DNA from: Podospora pseudocomata
Taxonomy: Eukaryota; Ascomycota; Sordariomycetes; Sordariales; Podosporaceae
Direction of reading: 5' to 3'
Assembly (NCBI RefSeq): GCF_035222375.1
Contig: NC_085891.1
Span: 930,001-994,000 of the forward strand
Length of the DNA stretch: 64,000 nt
Shown here piece after piece: positions 44,564 to 56,281 of this stretch (within the stretch, counting starts at the first letter, position 1; each line of letters begins with the position of its first letter). The position numbers and the translations under genes are program-made. Below the pieces are notes generated by a model that worked only from the letters and a program-made list of their open reading frames with translations, was not told where the DNA came from and searched no databases.

Positions 44564-46035
44564 GTTCACAACTGAACTGTCTGCTGCTCTATGTTAGACT
44601 TTGCATCTGTTCATGTGGCTTAGTGGCTTGATAGCTTGGATCAGAGAGAGTATAAATGGAGGTGCCTGTCACAAACAGGCCCAACAAAAGCTCTAGAGAT
44701 GATACTCAAAGACAAGGGACCAATGGAGTTTACTCACAAGCATACTATTAATGATTGCTATGAACACCGCTCATAACCAGACCAAACGCCGTAACGATGC
44801 GAGCAGAGAAGAAAGAGGAATCGGGGACGCTGAAATCAGAGAAAAATGTTCGACTTGCTTTCAAGCCACAATAATCGATGGGAGACTATGGCTCTTTGGG
44901 TGGGGGCAGGTTGGCGGTAATGCGATGATGATGGTGATAAATATGCGACTCTGTCAATCAAACGAAGGACCATGAGGTGTCGTGAGTCAAGTGAATTGTC
45001 GACTTGCTTCTCAGGTTCCTCACAACAGGATCTCAGAATCAATATCGAGATGACAATAATCACCAATAGGCAGTCGCGTGGTGGAGGTTGGTCGACGCGT
45101 GGAACGCGAATTTAGGGTTTGTAGTGGTCGAGAAGTGGTGACAGGTGGTCACGTTGATTGAATTAACCCTGGAATATGGTGTCAACATTCTAATTCATAC
45201 TTAGGTTCGTGATTGCCTGCTTTGTGCGATAGGAGGTCTGTGCTCCGGCTCTCGATAACAATAGCAAGTATTTTTCAGGCAGGCAAATGCTCTCGAAGAG
45301 AGAGGAAATAATAATATTATGAATATAAGTGGGTGCAAAGATCAATCACTGAAGTGAATAAATGGCTTCCAGTGTAAGGAACGACGCATGGGAGGCTTAA
45401 GATAGGTGTCAATCTAACACGCAAAATGACTGTCTGGCAGCATGAGTCGTGAATAAGCTTCGATAAGGGAGGGGTAGCATGTGAACATCAACTTACCCCG
45501 CCATGGTTGGTGAGGTGATGGTGGAAGGCGAGACCCTTGGTAAGGGCAGCAGCTGGGTGTAAAAGCTCGGACGAGGTTTCCAACTGGCAGGAGCACTCTA
45601 CGGCTTCTCTTGGGTAGAGTTTTTGTAGTGTATATTTGCTGTGTTTAACTCCAAATGGCCGAGTTGCTCTTGGGACGGCTCCGCGACCTCATGGGGACCC
45701 ACACTCTCTCTTTTCTGGGGAACGCTGTTTGAGCAACCGCCGAACTTCGGGCGGCAACTCCGTCCAGCAACGGCTTAAACCAGATACTTGGTATATGTCT
45801 GTTGGTAGGTTGTGGAATACGGATGACTGTTTTTATCTCGCACTTTATCCTAGTCCAAGAACGAGTGATTTCTACAATTTTCAGACGACCTGTCGATTGC
45901 AATATTTTGCTTTGTAAGCGCTTCAAAACTGCCCCTTTCTCCTGCTCACGCCGATGTTACCATCGAGCACTTCTCAGTCCGCCACTGACAAAGTTCTTGG
46001 CCAAGCTAACACCAAGCATAGAAAGGAATTCCACC
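44564..46035. promoter_or_regulatory. Divergent promoter region between the SNF2 and glutathione synthetase genes
   Basis: About 1.5 kb between two genes transcribed apart. It contains an AT-rich patch near 45310-45330 and no plausible coding frame. No individual factor-binding site is claimed. Confidence 0.45.
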
Positions 46036-47721
46036 ATGACTTCAAACGCCCCCTATCCCCCAGCTCTAGATGCAGGTCTGGAGACAGAAAGACTGTCTCA
46101 GACTATCAAGGATTGGTCAATCGCCAATGGGCTTGCTGTCCGTCCTCCTCCTGCATTGGTAGGCCAGAATCAAGACCCTGAGGGAATTCTGGCTATCAAT
46201 GCCCCTGTCACGCTTTTCCCAAGTCCATTCCCAAAAAGCTGCTTCGAGGAGGCAAAGGCAATCCAGACGAACTACAATGAGTTGTATGCTCGAATTAGTC
46301 AGGATGAGGAGTTTTTGGGTCGTCTTGTTCAAGAGTAAGCTGCCAACACAACTGTTGAGATATCAATCTTAATATTGACCATGTTAGGGTTGCCGGTGGT
46401 GATGATTTTATTGCCAAGCTCTGGGAGATTCATCTCAAAGTAAAAGAGGAAGGCTATGTTCAGGTAGGTCGCTGTCTGGCTGGTGTAATGACCCCTGCTA
46501 AAAACCGTGTGTTAGAACCTCTCTCTTGGTCTTTTCCGGTCAGACTACATGGTTCACCAAGACGGTGACCACCTCCAAATTAAACAGGTTGAGTTCAACA
46601 CGATAGCCTCTTCCTTTGGAGGGCTCTCTGCTCAAACCTCGCTGCTCCATCAGTACCTATCCCCATGCCACCTCAAGCACTCACTCACACATGATACTAA
46701 TACCCGCTCCAGACACCTATCAAAAACAGAATACCCCCTCCTAACCACCCCCATCCCCCCCAACGCCCTCAACCTCCCCCCCAACACCTCCGCCCACTCC
46801 CTCGCCGCCGGCCTCCGCGCCGCCTACGAAGCCTACGGGCCCTCAATCCTCAACCACCCAACCTGCATCCTTTTCATCGTCCAAGAGGGCGAACGCAACA
46901 TCTTCGACCAGCGCCACCTAGAATACTCCCTCCAACAATCCTCCATCCCCGTCTTCCGCCTCCCCTTCTCCCAACTCCTAACCCACACCACCCTCTCCCC
47001 CCCCCCCCTCCGCCAACTCCTCTACCACCTCCCCCACAACCCCTCCCAAATCTTCGAAGTAGCCGTCACCTACCTGCGAGCAGGCTACGGACCAAACGAC
47101 TACCCCACCCCCACATCCTGGCTCGCCCGCCGCAGAATCGAAACCTCCAACACGATCCCCTGTCCCACAATCCTAACCCAGCTAGCCGGCATGAAAAAGG
47201 TACAACAAGTCCTCGCCACCCCTCCCGGCCCTTCCACCCTCGCCAAATTCATCCCCGACGAAGAAAAATCTTCCGCGTTGTGGAGGACCTTCACAAACAT
47301 CTACCCCCTGGACAGCTCCTCCCCCGCAGGGAGGGAAGCCCGGCGCCTGGCCACCGACCCGAAAGAGTGTCTAAAGTACGTCATGAAGCCCCAGAGGGAA
47401 GGCGGCGGAAACAACTTTTACAAGGGCGCCATCCCGGAGCAGCTGAAGAAGGTGCCCGAGGAGCACTGGAATAGTTTTATTCTGATGGAGCTCATCACGC
47501 CGCCCGCGGTGCAGAATACCATCCTGAGACAGGGGAAGCTGGAGCAGGGGGGTGTGATTTGCGAGTTGGGGGTGTACGGGACTTGTTTGTGGGATCAGAA
47601 GACCGGCCAAGTTAAACACAACGAAGAGGCGGGTTACCTACTAAGGACAAAGGGGGATCAGAGCGAGGAGGGGGGTGTGGCGGCTGGGTTTGGGTGCATG
47701 GATTCTGTTGCTTTGGTGTAG
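46036..47721 (+). CDS. GSH2: Glutathione synthetase
   Basis: ATP-dependent ligase that joins gamma-glutamylcysteine and glycine to form glutathione, a cytosolic homodimer. I read exons 46036-46334, 46388-46463, 46516-46652 and 46713-47721, about 506 aa. The third intron (46653-46712) is exactly 60 nt and has no stop, so the frame stays open if it is retained. Splicing it gives LLHQHLSKTEYPLL, which matches the family better than the 20-residue insert. Motifs: the N-terminal SQTIKDWSIANGL, QVEFNTIASSFGGL (substrate and ATP-site strand), VQEGERNIFDQRHLE, and the glycine-rich lid KPQREGGGNNFYKG (about residues 393-406). The C-terminal GYLLRTKGDQSEEGGVAAGFG is typical. The coding strand shifts from C-rich to G-rich near 47390. 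Confidence 0.95.
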
Positions 47722-47979
47722 ACCTTCGAGTGTGAATAGCAGCCTCCAAGGACATAAAGATGCAATATAGTTGTATTCAACATAGAGACAGGACTAAACA
47801 ATGTTCATTCCACCTACCTCTCTTCACCCATCACTGCCCGTGTACCTAATTATATTCTCATACTTCAGTTTTGCCGGACCCTTTCACCAAACTAGCACCC
47901 CAACCAAGCAATAACAATATCCCAATCTTTCAAACGCACCCCCTCCCACCCTCATATCCCAGCCCACTCCCAACCGCAC
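47722..47979. other. Convergent intergenic region
   Basis: 258 bases between the ends of GSH2 and the zinc-ribbon gene. It presumably holds both polyadenylation regions and nothing else recognised. Confidence 0.5.
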
Positions 47980-50052
47980 TCATCCCCACCGACCAACTAC
48001 TCCCAACACTCGACCCGTTCCCTCCTGGGCCCCCTCCGTCCCAGCTCCCCCCTCCCTAGTCAAATCAGTACTAATCACCAAATCATCCTTCCCCCTCAAA
48101 TGCAACACAATCGTCAACCCTTGAATCCCAACATCATCATCCTCATCCCCCGCCACCATCACCGTCCCCGTCCCCGCAGGACCTGTTGCAGTCCCCCCAA
48201 CACTACTCCTCTCTCGCCGGCCTCCTCCACCAAGCCGGTTACTCCCATCAATCGTAGCCTCACTCGTCGCCTTTGAAGCAGCCCTAGCCCCAGCCCCAGG
48301 CCCAGCAGCCATACTCATATTCACAGAAGACGGCACCTTCCAAAACCCAGACGACCCATGAGAATGATGCTGTTGCTGACCACCAAACTGCTGCTTCTGC
48401 TGTCCAGGAGGAGAAGGATAACTCCTCAGCTGTTGTTCTTGTTGTTTCTGTCCCTCACCCCGTCTCCCAAGCCCCCCAGGCGACACCTGCGAGTTTGATC
48501 CCTGCCGTGCATCTCCATCAACACCAGGTCTCACCACAGTAACAGTAGCAGTGGAATCCGTCGTACCCCTCCCCTCCTTCTTCTTTCCCCCCAGTGACTG
48601 CTGACCCAACTGCGGACTACTCTTCGTCTTGCTCGAATCCAACCCCACCTTTTTCAATCTCCCAGCAATACTCCCCGGTTGAGCGGCCACCGAAGCAGCA
48701 GAAGAAGAAGATAAGGGGCCAGTGCCCTTGAGCCAGGCAGGCGGGCTAGTCACTCTAGCACGAGGAATAGACTTGCCACTGCTCTTACGACCTCCCCCAG
48801 TCTCCATCCCACTATTGTCCTGAGCAGAACCACCACTGTCCACATCCACCTGAAGAACCTGCTGCAATGCCCCGGATTTATTTGTCTGAGCAAGAACCTT
48901 GACCCGTCTCAAAACAGGAGGCGTAGTCCTCTCCTTTTCCCGTCTCGCCTGTTGCTGCAAGACGTGAGCTCTATCATTGGACGCCTGAAATGTCGGAGAA
49001 GGCGTAGTAGGATCTGGCTCCCGATCCGGGCGGTGAACATGAGGACCATCCTTGGCCTGCAGAGCAGCAGTCCTTTCCTCCTCCCTCTCTTCAGCGGCAG
49101 CAAGCATACGCGCACTATTGCTTGGAACTCCAGGTGAGGGGGCCGGGACAACCGACGAGCCCCTTGACGAGCTAGCATAACTGTGTGACAGTCTCTCAGG
49201 GTGGGGCTCCCTCTGGCTCTGTTGAATCCGGGGATGTTCGACAGCGTCAGTCGGAGCAACAGGTACACGACGCTTGCGGTCAACAATAGTGGTAAGATCA
49301 TACTTGGGCAGCTTCGAGACAGGAGGCATGGCAACGACAGGAATAGTTGTGCTGCTGACTTGGGGATCCGAAACCTTTCTGGCAATCTGGTCGGCAATGA
49401 CGAACGGATTCGTCTTCTGTCATTGCTGTCAGCATATCCCTAACCGAAAGCAAAGAAACAAACCTACCACGGGCCGCCTCTTCTCAACAGCAATGATCTC
49501 CCCATTCGACTTCCTGACAACCTCCACCAGCCCCCCTCCCTCCCCATCGGGCGTCGTAGCAGCAGCAGGTGAAGGCAATCCAGTAGCAACAGCCACACTC
49601 ACCCTTTCAACCTCGTCCCCTACCCCCCCCCGTCCATGCTTCTCACCACCACCATCCCCATTCACACTTCCCATCTCCTGTTTATTCTGCGGAGAAGGTT
49701 CCTTCCTGCACCTCCCACACAAAGGATGCCCACAAGAAGGACAATACAACTGCGGCCTAACTCTGTCTCCACAAACATGACAAACCGTCACCGCCGGCTC
49801 CCTTGATCTTCCCCTCATATCCTTTTGGTCTCGATCTCCTCCTCCTCTTCCTCCCATGTTCTCCATCTCTCGATCAAGGTACAGACCGGCATCATGACTG
49901 TCAGCCTCATCCTCAGACAACTAGCCCGACGGTCTGGAAATATTGTACTGCTCAAACAGCTCCATGGCAGCGATCCTCCGCCCGCTCTGGGATGTCTCAC
50001 CGCTGACGAAGCTTGCCAGCGAAGGCTCGGAGATCTCGCGAGGGCGTGGCAT
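47980..50052 (-). CDS. Unrecognised zinc-ribbon protein, about 673 aa, with an in-frame TAG
   Basis: Two exons, 50052-49468 and 49416-47980, join in phase 0 (RRPV then KTNPFVIADQ). The N-terminus MPRPREISEPSLASF runs through AAMELFEQYNISRPSG to a TAG at 49923-49921 and then in the same frame LSEDEADSHDAG. Next comes a four-cysteine pair, CHVCGDRVRPQLYCPSCGHPLCGRC, a likely zinc ribbon or RING-like fold. The rest is disordered (Gln, Gly, Ser, Pro), with a short conserved-looking C-terminal block GIQGLTIVLHLRGKDDLVIS. A TGG (Trp) in place of TAG would read RPSGWLSEDE, so a single G-to-A change is the simplest account. The 51-nt intron that could remove the stop has its CTGAC only one base from the acceptor AG and is unlikely. 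The function is unknown. Confidence 0.6.
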
Positions 50053-50975
50053 CTTTTCTTTAACCTCAGGCACCGAGGGAAGATGAGGTTGTTCTTGTTG
50101 TTGTTTTTGGTGAGAGCTTGAAGCAGGGCGGACAGTAACCCTGATAGAAAGGGTACAAGAGCTATGGTTGCCCCGCCGGTCGAAGCAGGCTTCCGATGCG
50201 CCTTGTTGCTGTGTATCCCAGTAGAGCGTCAGTAAAAAAAACACAAAACCAACACGCTGGGAAAAAGAGGTCAACAAACAAGTTCACCCTGCCTATCCCT
50301 CGTACTCAGCAAACGATCCGACCTCGATACGCCTCGCTCAAGCAATGGCTGAGATGTCCGCGTCTTTGTCGTGCCTTCAGGAACAGCAGGGGACTGTTGT
50401 TGATGTTCTCGCTGAATCGGCACTAGTCGGTCTTCCGTCTTCCCTAACCTGGGGCACGAGCGGCTGTTGGCAGGCGAGGGTGTGGCAATGCGAGAAAATG
50501 ATGGAAAATAAAGCATCACAGTATTCGTCAGCCAGTAACATAAACACACTAAAGTATGCCGGCGTCGAAATGGATGCCTTGTAGCGAATATCCGGTAACT
50601 AGCTGGTGTGCCCGGATTCCGTCAAGAATGAAAAGATGTTGTGGTTTTAGGATATACGGAAGGATGTTTGCAAGAGAAGATTCAGAGAGCAGGTCCACCT
50701 CCGGATTTTTGGGAAGCCAAACTACCACTCCGCGCTCTGACATAACGGGCAAGAAAGACCCAGACAAATGGGCCGGCATAGCACTACCCCTACTCAACAG
50801 ATAATAAGCAATGGCAACCGCGATCAACTCAGCAACTACCTAGCACATGCAACCTCGGGCCGCCTCTAACCCCCAAGACGATAACAGTCCGGCTCATGAA
50901 GCATCTCTTGGACTAGATAGGGAATCTTTTGGATGACGTATTCTACAGGGAGGGTTTATTGGTGGGGTTGTACAT
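50053..50975. other. Intergenic, with a small protein-like frame at 50549-50827 (minus)
   Basis: Contains the upstream region of the zinc-ribbon gene and the 3' flank of ATP16. A minus-strand frame of 92 codons (first Met codon inside it at about 50779) has a hydrophobic start and unusually protein-like content, but lacks a good ATG context, a partner exon and a recognisable domain. Confidence 0.4.
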
Positions 50976-51781
50976 CTACTTGAGGTGGGCCTGGAGAGTC
51001 TCGAGGACCTAGAACAGCAGTTAGTTAGCACCTTGTAAACCAGAATCACCTAGAATCAAACCAACCTCAAGCTCAATCTTGGCCTCGGCAATCTCCTGCT
51101 CGCTGCCGCTGCCGCTGGCAACCTTTTGCGCCTCAGCAATGTGGCTGCGGACAGCCTCGGCGCTGAAGTCCTCAAGGGGGAAGCCCTCGACGGCGTTGAT
51201 GCTCAGAACGGAGTTGGGCTGAACAACGGCAAAGCCACCGGAAACTAGAATCGTTCTCTCGTGTGAGCTTCCAGTCCTTTTTTCTGCCCTTTTCTATCCG
51301 AGCTCCAATGTTTCGAGGTGATGGGCGGTACGTACGGAAGAACTGCTTGTTGCCGCTCTCCTCAATGATCTCGACGACACCGGGCTTCAGCTGCTCGATC
51401 GAAGGAACGTGGTTGGCGAGGACACCCATCTCACCCGACTCGGCGGGGATGTTGACCTGGACGACATCCTGGGACTTGTAGACGGCCTGTTATGCGGCAT
51501 AAACATCAGCGGCCTCGCTCGAAAACATGTTGATATCCCTCCAATCGACCAAGAAACATTCGGGGTGCTGTCCGTCGTCATCGTACCTGGTGGGGAAGCG
51601 ACAAGCTAAGCTTGATCTGTAGGGAATAAGTTAGATAATGTTAAAGCGCGCGGTTCCTGGAGGGGCAGTAGAGACATACCTTGTCGCTGACGGCCTCGGC
51701 GTAGCCTCTGCGCTGGACGGGGGCGCGGAGAAGAGCCGGGCGAGCCCGGATGGCGGCGCGGGCAATGCGAAGGGAGTTCAT
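50976..51781 (-). CDS. ATP16: F1F0 ATP synthase delta subunit, mitochondrial
   Basis: Central-stalk subunit of mitochondrial ATP synthase, equivalent to bacterial epsilon; it couples the c-ring to gamma. Five exons: 51781-51680, 51616-51587 (30 nt), 51486-51336, 51244-51066 and 51008-50976 (33 nt), 164 aa. Exon 1 gives a basic presequence (MNSLRIARAAIRARPALL) ending near RRGYAEAV. The beta-sandwich follows: IKLSLSLPHQ, AVYKSQDVVQVNIPAESG, EMGVLANHVPSIEQLKPG and LSGGFAVVQPNSVLSINA, then the two-helix hairpin AKIELEVLETLQAHLK. Every junction is in phase. The short exons hide the gene from a plain ORF view. Very secure. Confidence 0.95.
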
Positions 51782-54700
51782 GGTGATGGCGGCGGTCTCA
51801 ATGGGTCAAGTCCTTCTCGATATGTCGTCGGCTCTCCAGCTTTGCCCAAAATCCGGCGATTGACTGGAACCAATGGAACCGGGATTGTCCGGTTCGGCTA
51901 CGCGGAAACGTTTTTGCGGGGCTTGAGGTGGGAGGTGGACAGGAGAGCGCTTGCTGAGCTCAGCCAAGCTTGCACAAGTTCAGATGATTGCATAAATTAC
52001 GGGTAGATGCATATACACTTCAAGGTTGATGGGACTGTCCATTGTGGTGCATCATCAACACCTTTATGACCAGAAACCTCACTTGACTGACATGCTGAAG
52101 TCCCAAAGTGCTGGCCAGGCAAGAAACGCATATTCTAGCCCTTTTTTGCCAGTATATCCCTCAGAGCACAACATGAAGCCTTAAAACCTTCCTTGGACGT
52201 TGTGCAACAACCAACTTGCCTTCTAGTCTCAGTGGCTGATGAGCAGAGCAAATTGTCCGGCCACGCCGCAGAAGATTCACTCAACCAACCGTTGTATTCC
52301 CCCCAACCGATCTCCAAAAATCACAAGCTGGCGGTTGCTGTCAACAAGAGAGAGCTCGCTGTCAGTTCCCCCGAAGCCGCGATTCAGCACCATCTCCACC
52401 CGTAGCTCATGCCCTGACTGACCTTCTCAACATCATCCGATGGATGTGATGTCTTCATGCTGCCGCTGTGATGCACAGAGCTTTCTACGTTTTAAATCCC
52501 TCAAAACCATCCGCTAAGAAACCGGGTACCCGCGTCTTACTGTCTAGCTGTCAAGAACCATAACCTGGAAGGCGTATCCATGCTAATAAGTATCCGGACC
52601 CGGTTTCCACTTGGAGGTTGGGAAAGGGTTCATCCTGTGAACGGCAGTTTGCATCATCGGTCACGGATGGGAGAGCAACGTGATCCCAGAGGGAGGTTTA
52701 GGGCTTGACGTAGATAGTCTTGATGTGGTTTCATGTCGTGAGTGAGATGCAAGCACATGATGATGGAAACTGGACGCGGGCAAAATTGGCCTAATAAAAT
52801 ACCAGGTCAAGATAACGTACAGATACAGATGGGATATCGGGGGTTTACCAAGACCGGGGAAATGCCATGCTTGGGTTAGAAGATGTGGGATGTTTGACCT
52901 GAAGATGGAATGGGGACCACACCAACAAACATGTCAGCTGCTCAATTCCGAGGTAAGAAGAGACGTCTCAGAAATGGTCCCCCACCACAGGCCCTTCGGG
53001 TACTCCCACCTTTTGTGTTTCTGTTCATCCGATGTGATCTGCGGAAGAATCCGAGTTGTTGTTAAGGTATACTGTGCTTCCCCGGAAGTGGCAGGTCAGA
53101 AGTAAGTAGTTCCCCTAACCCATCAGCAGCAAGCATACATACCAACCTATCCACGTGGTTTGTCTCCCCCCCCCCTGTGTCACGCAAAGGTGGTTACAAA
53201 GTGTGGTCTGTTCTTTGTGTTGCATGTGTGACACCCAAGAAAACGTCTGTCTTTTTTGCGGCCCAACTTTGGGCTTGAACTTTCCGTTTTCTTGAAGGTT
53301 CGATGTTGTGTGATGTGTGACCCAGCGACCCCACCTGGTGATGAATGAGTAGTGAAGTAGAGTCAATCGCATGACCACTCTTTGGTTGGTCATTTTCTTT
53401 GTAGCCCAGGCTTGGTTCCTGAACCCCAAAACCAACTAGACAATGAGGAGACAAAAGAACTGCCCCTTTTAGGTAGTTTTCTTCTTTGATGTTTTGGCTG
53501 GCTGCCACATGGAGAACACGGGAGATCGGAATAGGGCCATAGCGATACCGGCCGTGAAATGGCCCCGAGCTTGAGGCTATGGTTTTTAACTTTTTATTAT
53601 TGTTCGGGCTTCGCCGAAGAAACTAAACGGCCCGTAGCCAGTAGTCTTTTGTTTATTTGGTCGATACGTCACTTTATGGGGTTCTTTTTGGTCCGTAGGG
53701 AGCTCCCGTCTGCATGAGCCGTTTACGATTGCGATGCCGTGTAAGCCGGATGGCATCGTACGTCTTTCCTGTGCTTGGATAACAAATTCCACCACTCTTA
53801 GAAATGGTGTCGTCGTCGTCGTCTTCTGTGTGGCTTTTGGGCGATCCCAATGAGGGGCACCGTTTTGAGGTTGGAATTACGGGCCACAAGCAACAACAAC
53901 AAAAACCTATGGGCCCGGTGACATTGCGCCTTAACAGCTTTAGCGGCACAGGTATCAGGTTTCAAAGCAGAGACATATCGACGTAGGTTCCCTTCGGGTT
54001 GCCGTTTGTAGTCGTGTCGTCGTCTGAATGAAAGATTACCCACGCTATCTGATGGTCGTAGCATTGCGGGGTAGTTGAGGGTGGTTGTTGCTGTGTCTTC
54101 GGGCCGGGTGAAGTTGCTTGCCTGCCCCGGACTACAAGCCTCTGAGATTTGGAGATTGGGTTCCTTTCGCTTCTGGCGCGTGCAAATGCGCAATCAATCT
54201 CTGGCCGCTCGCGCTATCGTGTCGTCGGCGAACTGGAGGCAGTGAGGTTGGGTTCGTTGATCACGGTACCGCCTTGGTCCAATCATCCAGCGCCCTCTTG
54301 TGCATCTTGGCGGGGTAAGGAGATGGTGTTGTGAGCTGCAGGTATTCAGCGTCAACGATTACCTACCATTCCATTTACGTTCAAGCGCGCGGGTTGGACT
54401 ATTACGAATGTCGCTGAATGGTGCTCTGAGTTGCATCTGCTTCGTCACGGGTGTCAGACTGAGGGAGCATTCCAAGTTCTATCACTGCTAGTCAGCTTCA
54501 CTTTGAGCTGCCTGAGCAATAAGGAAGCGTGGGTTAGCGACGGAGTGAGCCAGCAAACTCGGCGCTGGCGAATCCTCAATTCCAATAGAGGCACGCAAAA
54601 ATAGGAGGATAGAGATTGGAGGAACAAGTCAAGCGAGTAAACCCCCACGACAAATGGTAGCCCGAGCCGTTCGGCCTCCCACTCTTGGAGTTGCATCCAA

Positions 54701-54989
54701 GGTGGACATGGCGCCATTTCCCCAGACTTCGTCACTTTTTGATGGATGGACATGCTGTTTACCGACCGTGCCGACGTGGGAGAGGTGCCGGCCTATTTGT
54801 TCTCACGAGTCTACTCGGTGTACCAGTTGATCAGGCTTCGGTGGTGGATGGATGTGCATGTCAGGAAATTCGATATCTGACTGGAAAGGTTGTGTTGCTG
54901 AGTGATACGATTACTCGGTGCCGGGGTACACAGCATGGCACAGCATGAAATTACAGGAAAAGCTCATGTTTTGCCGTCTGGTGCCAATT
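51782..54989. other. Gene-poor interval, left part
   Basis: Includes the ATP16 promoter next to 51781. The remaining 3 kb holds only frames of at most 131 codons with random-looking composition. Some 25-nt scale poly-C and poly-T tracts occur (for example near 53165-53178). No domain or RNA gene was recognised. Confidence 0.5.
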
Positions 54990-55880
54990 CTAGTTAGCTT
55001 TGACCCGCTGTTTTCGGCACCCGCAACTACTTTCCAGAGGGACCCTAAGCTCGGGCTACTAAAGTACCTGCCAAAATCTTTTTAGCGGAAATAAACTTAT
55101 TCTAAAACTAAAGTACAAAGTAATGGGTCATAAATTAAACTAATTAAAAGACTCTATATTTACTGATAGAGAATACTAAAAGTGATAATAAAATAAAGTG
55201 TAAAGCCATGATCGATTTCTAGGAAAAGAAGACCTAGTTTTATAGGTGTGCCTTTTTGAGAGGTATGCTGCAAAATGAGGTGAATACTCTATTTGCCTAA
55301 CTAGATCAAAGCGAAGCAACTGCAAAGTGAGGCCTACATAGTCTAAAAAGCTTAGACTAGCTTAACTGTTGAAATAGTGAGAAAACACACAAAACAACCA
55401 CAACACCACAAATATACCCTCAACAAGTCCCTAAATAAATACACCTGCGTGACAATAGCTCGCAGGCCGCACTTCACACAAGACAAAGAAAAGACACTAT
55501 AGGCTCGCAGGCCACATAATAAGCACCGGATTAGCCTAATCAGAGGGCCAGAATTGCCTGCACGCGTGCAAGACACAAAATACAAAGAAACAAAAGTCGA
55601 TGTCTTGTCTAAAATAGAATGTCAGAAGCAGACCGCTTATATACATGACTCTTGAACTTCCGAATCCTCTAAGAGCCCCACTTTCTCACCTTTCTGATCA
55701 GAAAGACTTTAGGCCTGTAGCTGCACCCTAAACTAATATTACTTTTTCTAATGCTTTACTTAAAAATAATTGACTAATTTAATTGGCTTTCACAATTAAA
55801 TAATAAAAAGCAGTAATGAACTTATTACTTTTTACTTTATACCTTAATTTTGAGATAAAATTATTTCCCAAACAGCCTTT
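54990..55880. repeat. AT-rich repeat relic, RIP-like
   Basis: Composition changes abruptly from about balanced to strongly AT-rich (runs such as AATAAACTTATTCTAAAAC) with many TA dinucleotides, as RIP leaves in old repeats of ascomycetes. There is a TATATA-bearing patch near 55638, and no coding potential survives. The family cannot be named. It is directly followed by a solo LTR at 55881 whose target duplication CCTTT lies inside this AT-rich DNA, so the relic predates that insertion. Confidence 0.62.
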
Positions 55881-56118
55881 TGTAACGGTTCCAGGAGTGT
55901 ATTACAACTATCTGGTGACGACTCTACGAGTACACCGAACTTGAAGAAGAAAAGGAAAAGGGGAATAGAAGGTTTGTCGACATGAGCCTCTGGTATGGCT
56001 GAGGGTGTTGGCCAGTGCGCGGTGATAGAAGGTTCTGGAGTAGTGGTCTGTGCGTTCTGGGAATAGCTTCACCAGGGCCGAGGGTTGCCGAGGTCCATGC
56101 CAGGCTCAGCCTGTTACA
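55881..56118. mobile_element. Solo LTR of an LTR retrotransposon, 238 bp
   Basis: Begins TGTAACGG and ends CTGTTACA, so it has the TG...CA ends and a 6-bp terminal inverted repeat (TGTAAC/GTTACA) of an LTR. It is bounded by a perfect 5-bp direct repeat, CCTTT, at 55876-55880 and 56119-56123, the target-site duplication of a single insertion. No internal element sequence is present, which is the footprint of recombination between two LTRs. Perfect ends and duplication suggest it is younger than the AT-rich host sequence. Ty3/gypsy or Ty1/copia cannot be separated from the LTR alone. Confidence 0.75.
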
Positions 56119-56281
56119 CCTTTCACTATAGCGCAGGTAAAAAAAAGCCTCTCTACTTACTCTTGGCCTAAGTGAAGCATCTGACCTAGCAAATCAGCTA
56201 GTTAGCATTTGAAGCATTTGTTGCTTCAAAGATAGCATTAAGCGTCTCGACGAAAAAAGCTCTGAGCAATAGACAGCTGCA
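56119..56281. repeat. Spacer between the two solo LTRs
   Basis: Short stretch with repeated GAAGCATT/GCTTCAAA-like words (near 56175-56230), probably part of the same old repeat into which both LTRs inserted. It contains one target duplication copy from each LTR. Confidence 0.45.

Noticed and set aside
49870-49935. 51-nt intron to remove the TAG of the zinc-ribbon gene
   Set aside because: Frame fits, but the donor is GTACAA and the only CTGAC lies one base from the acceptor AG, too close for a branch point.
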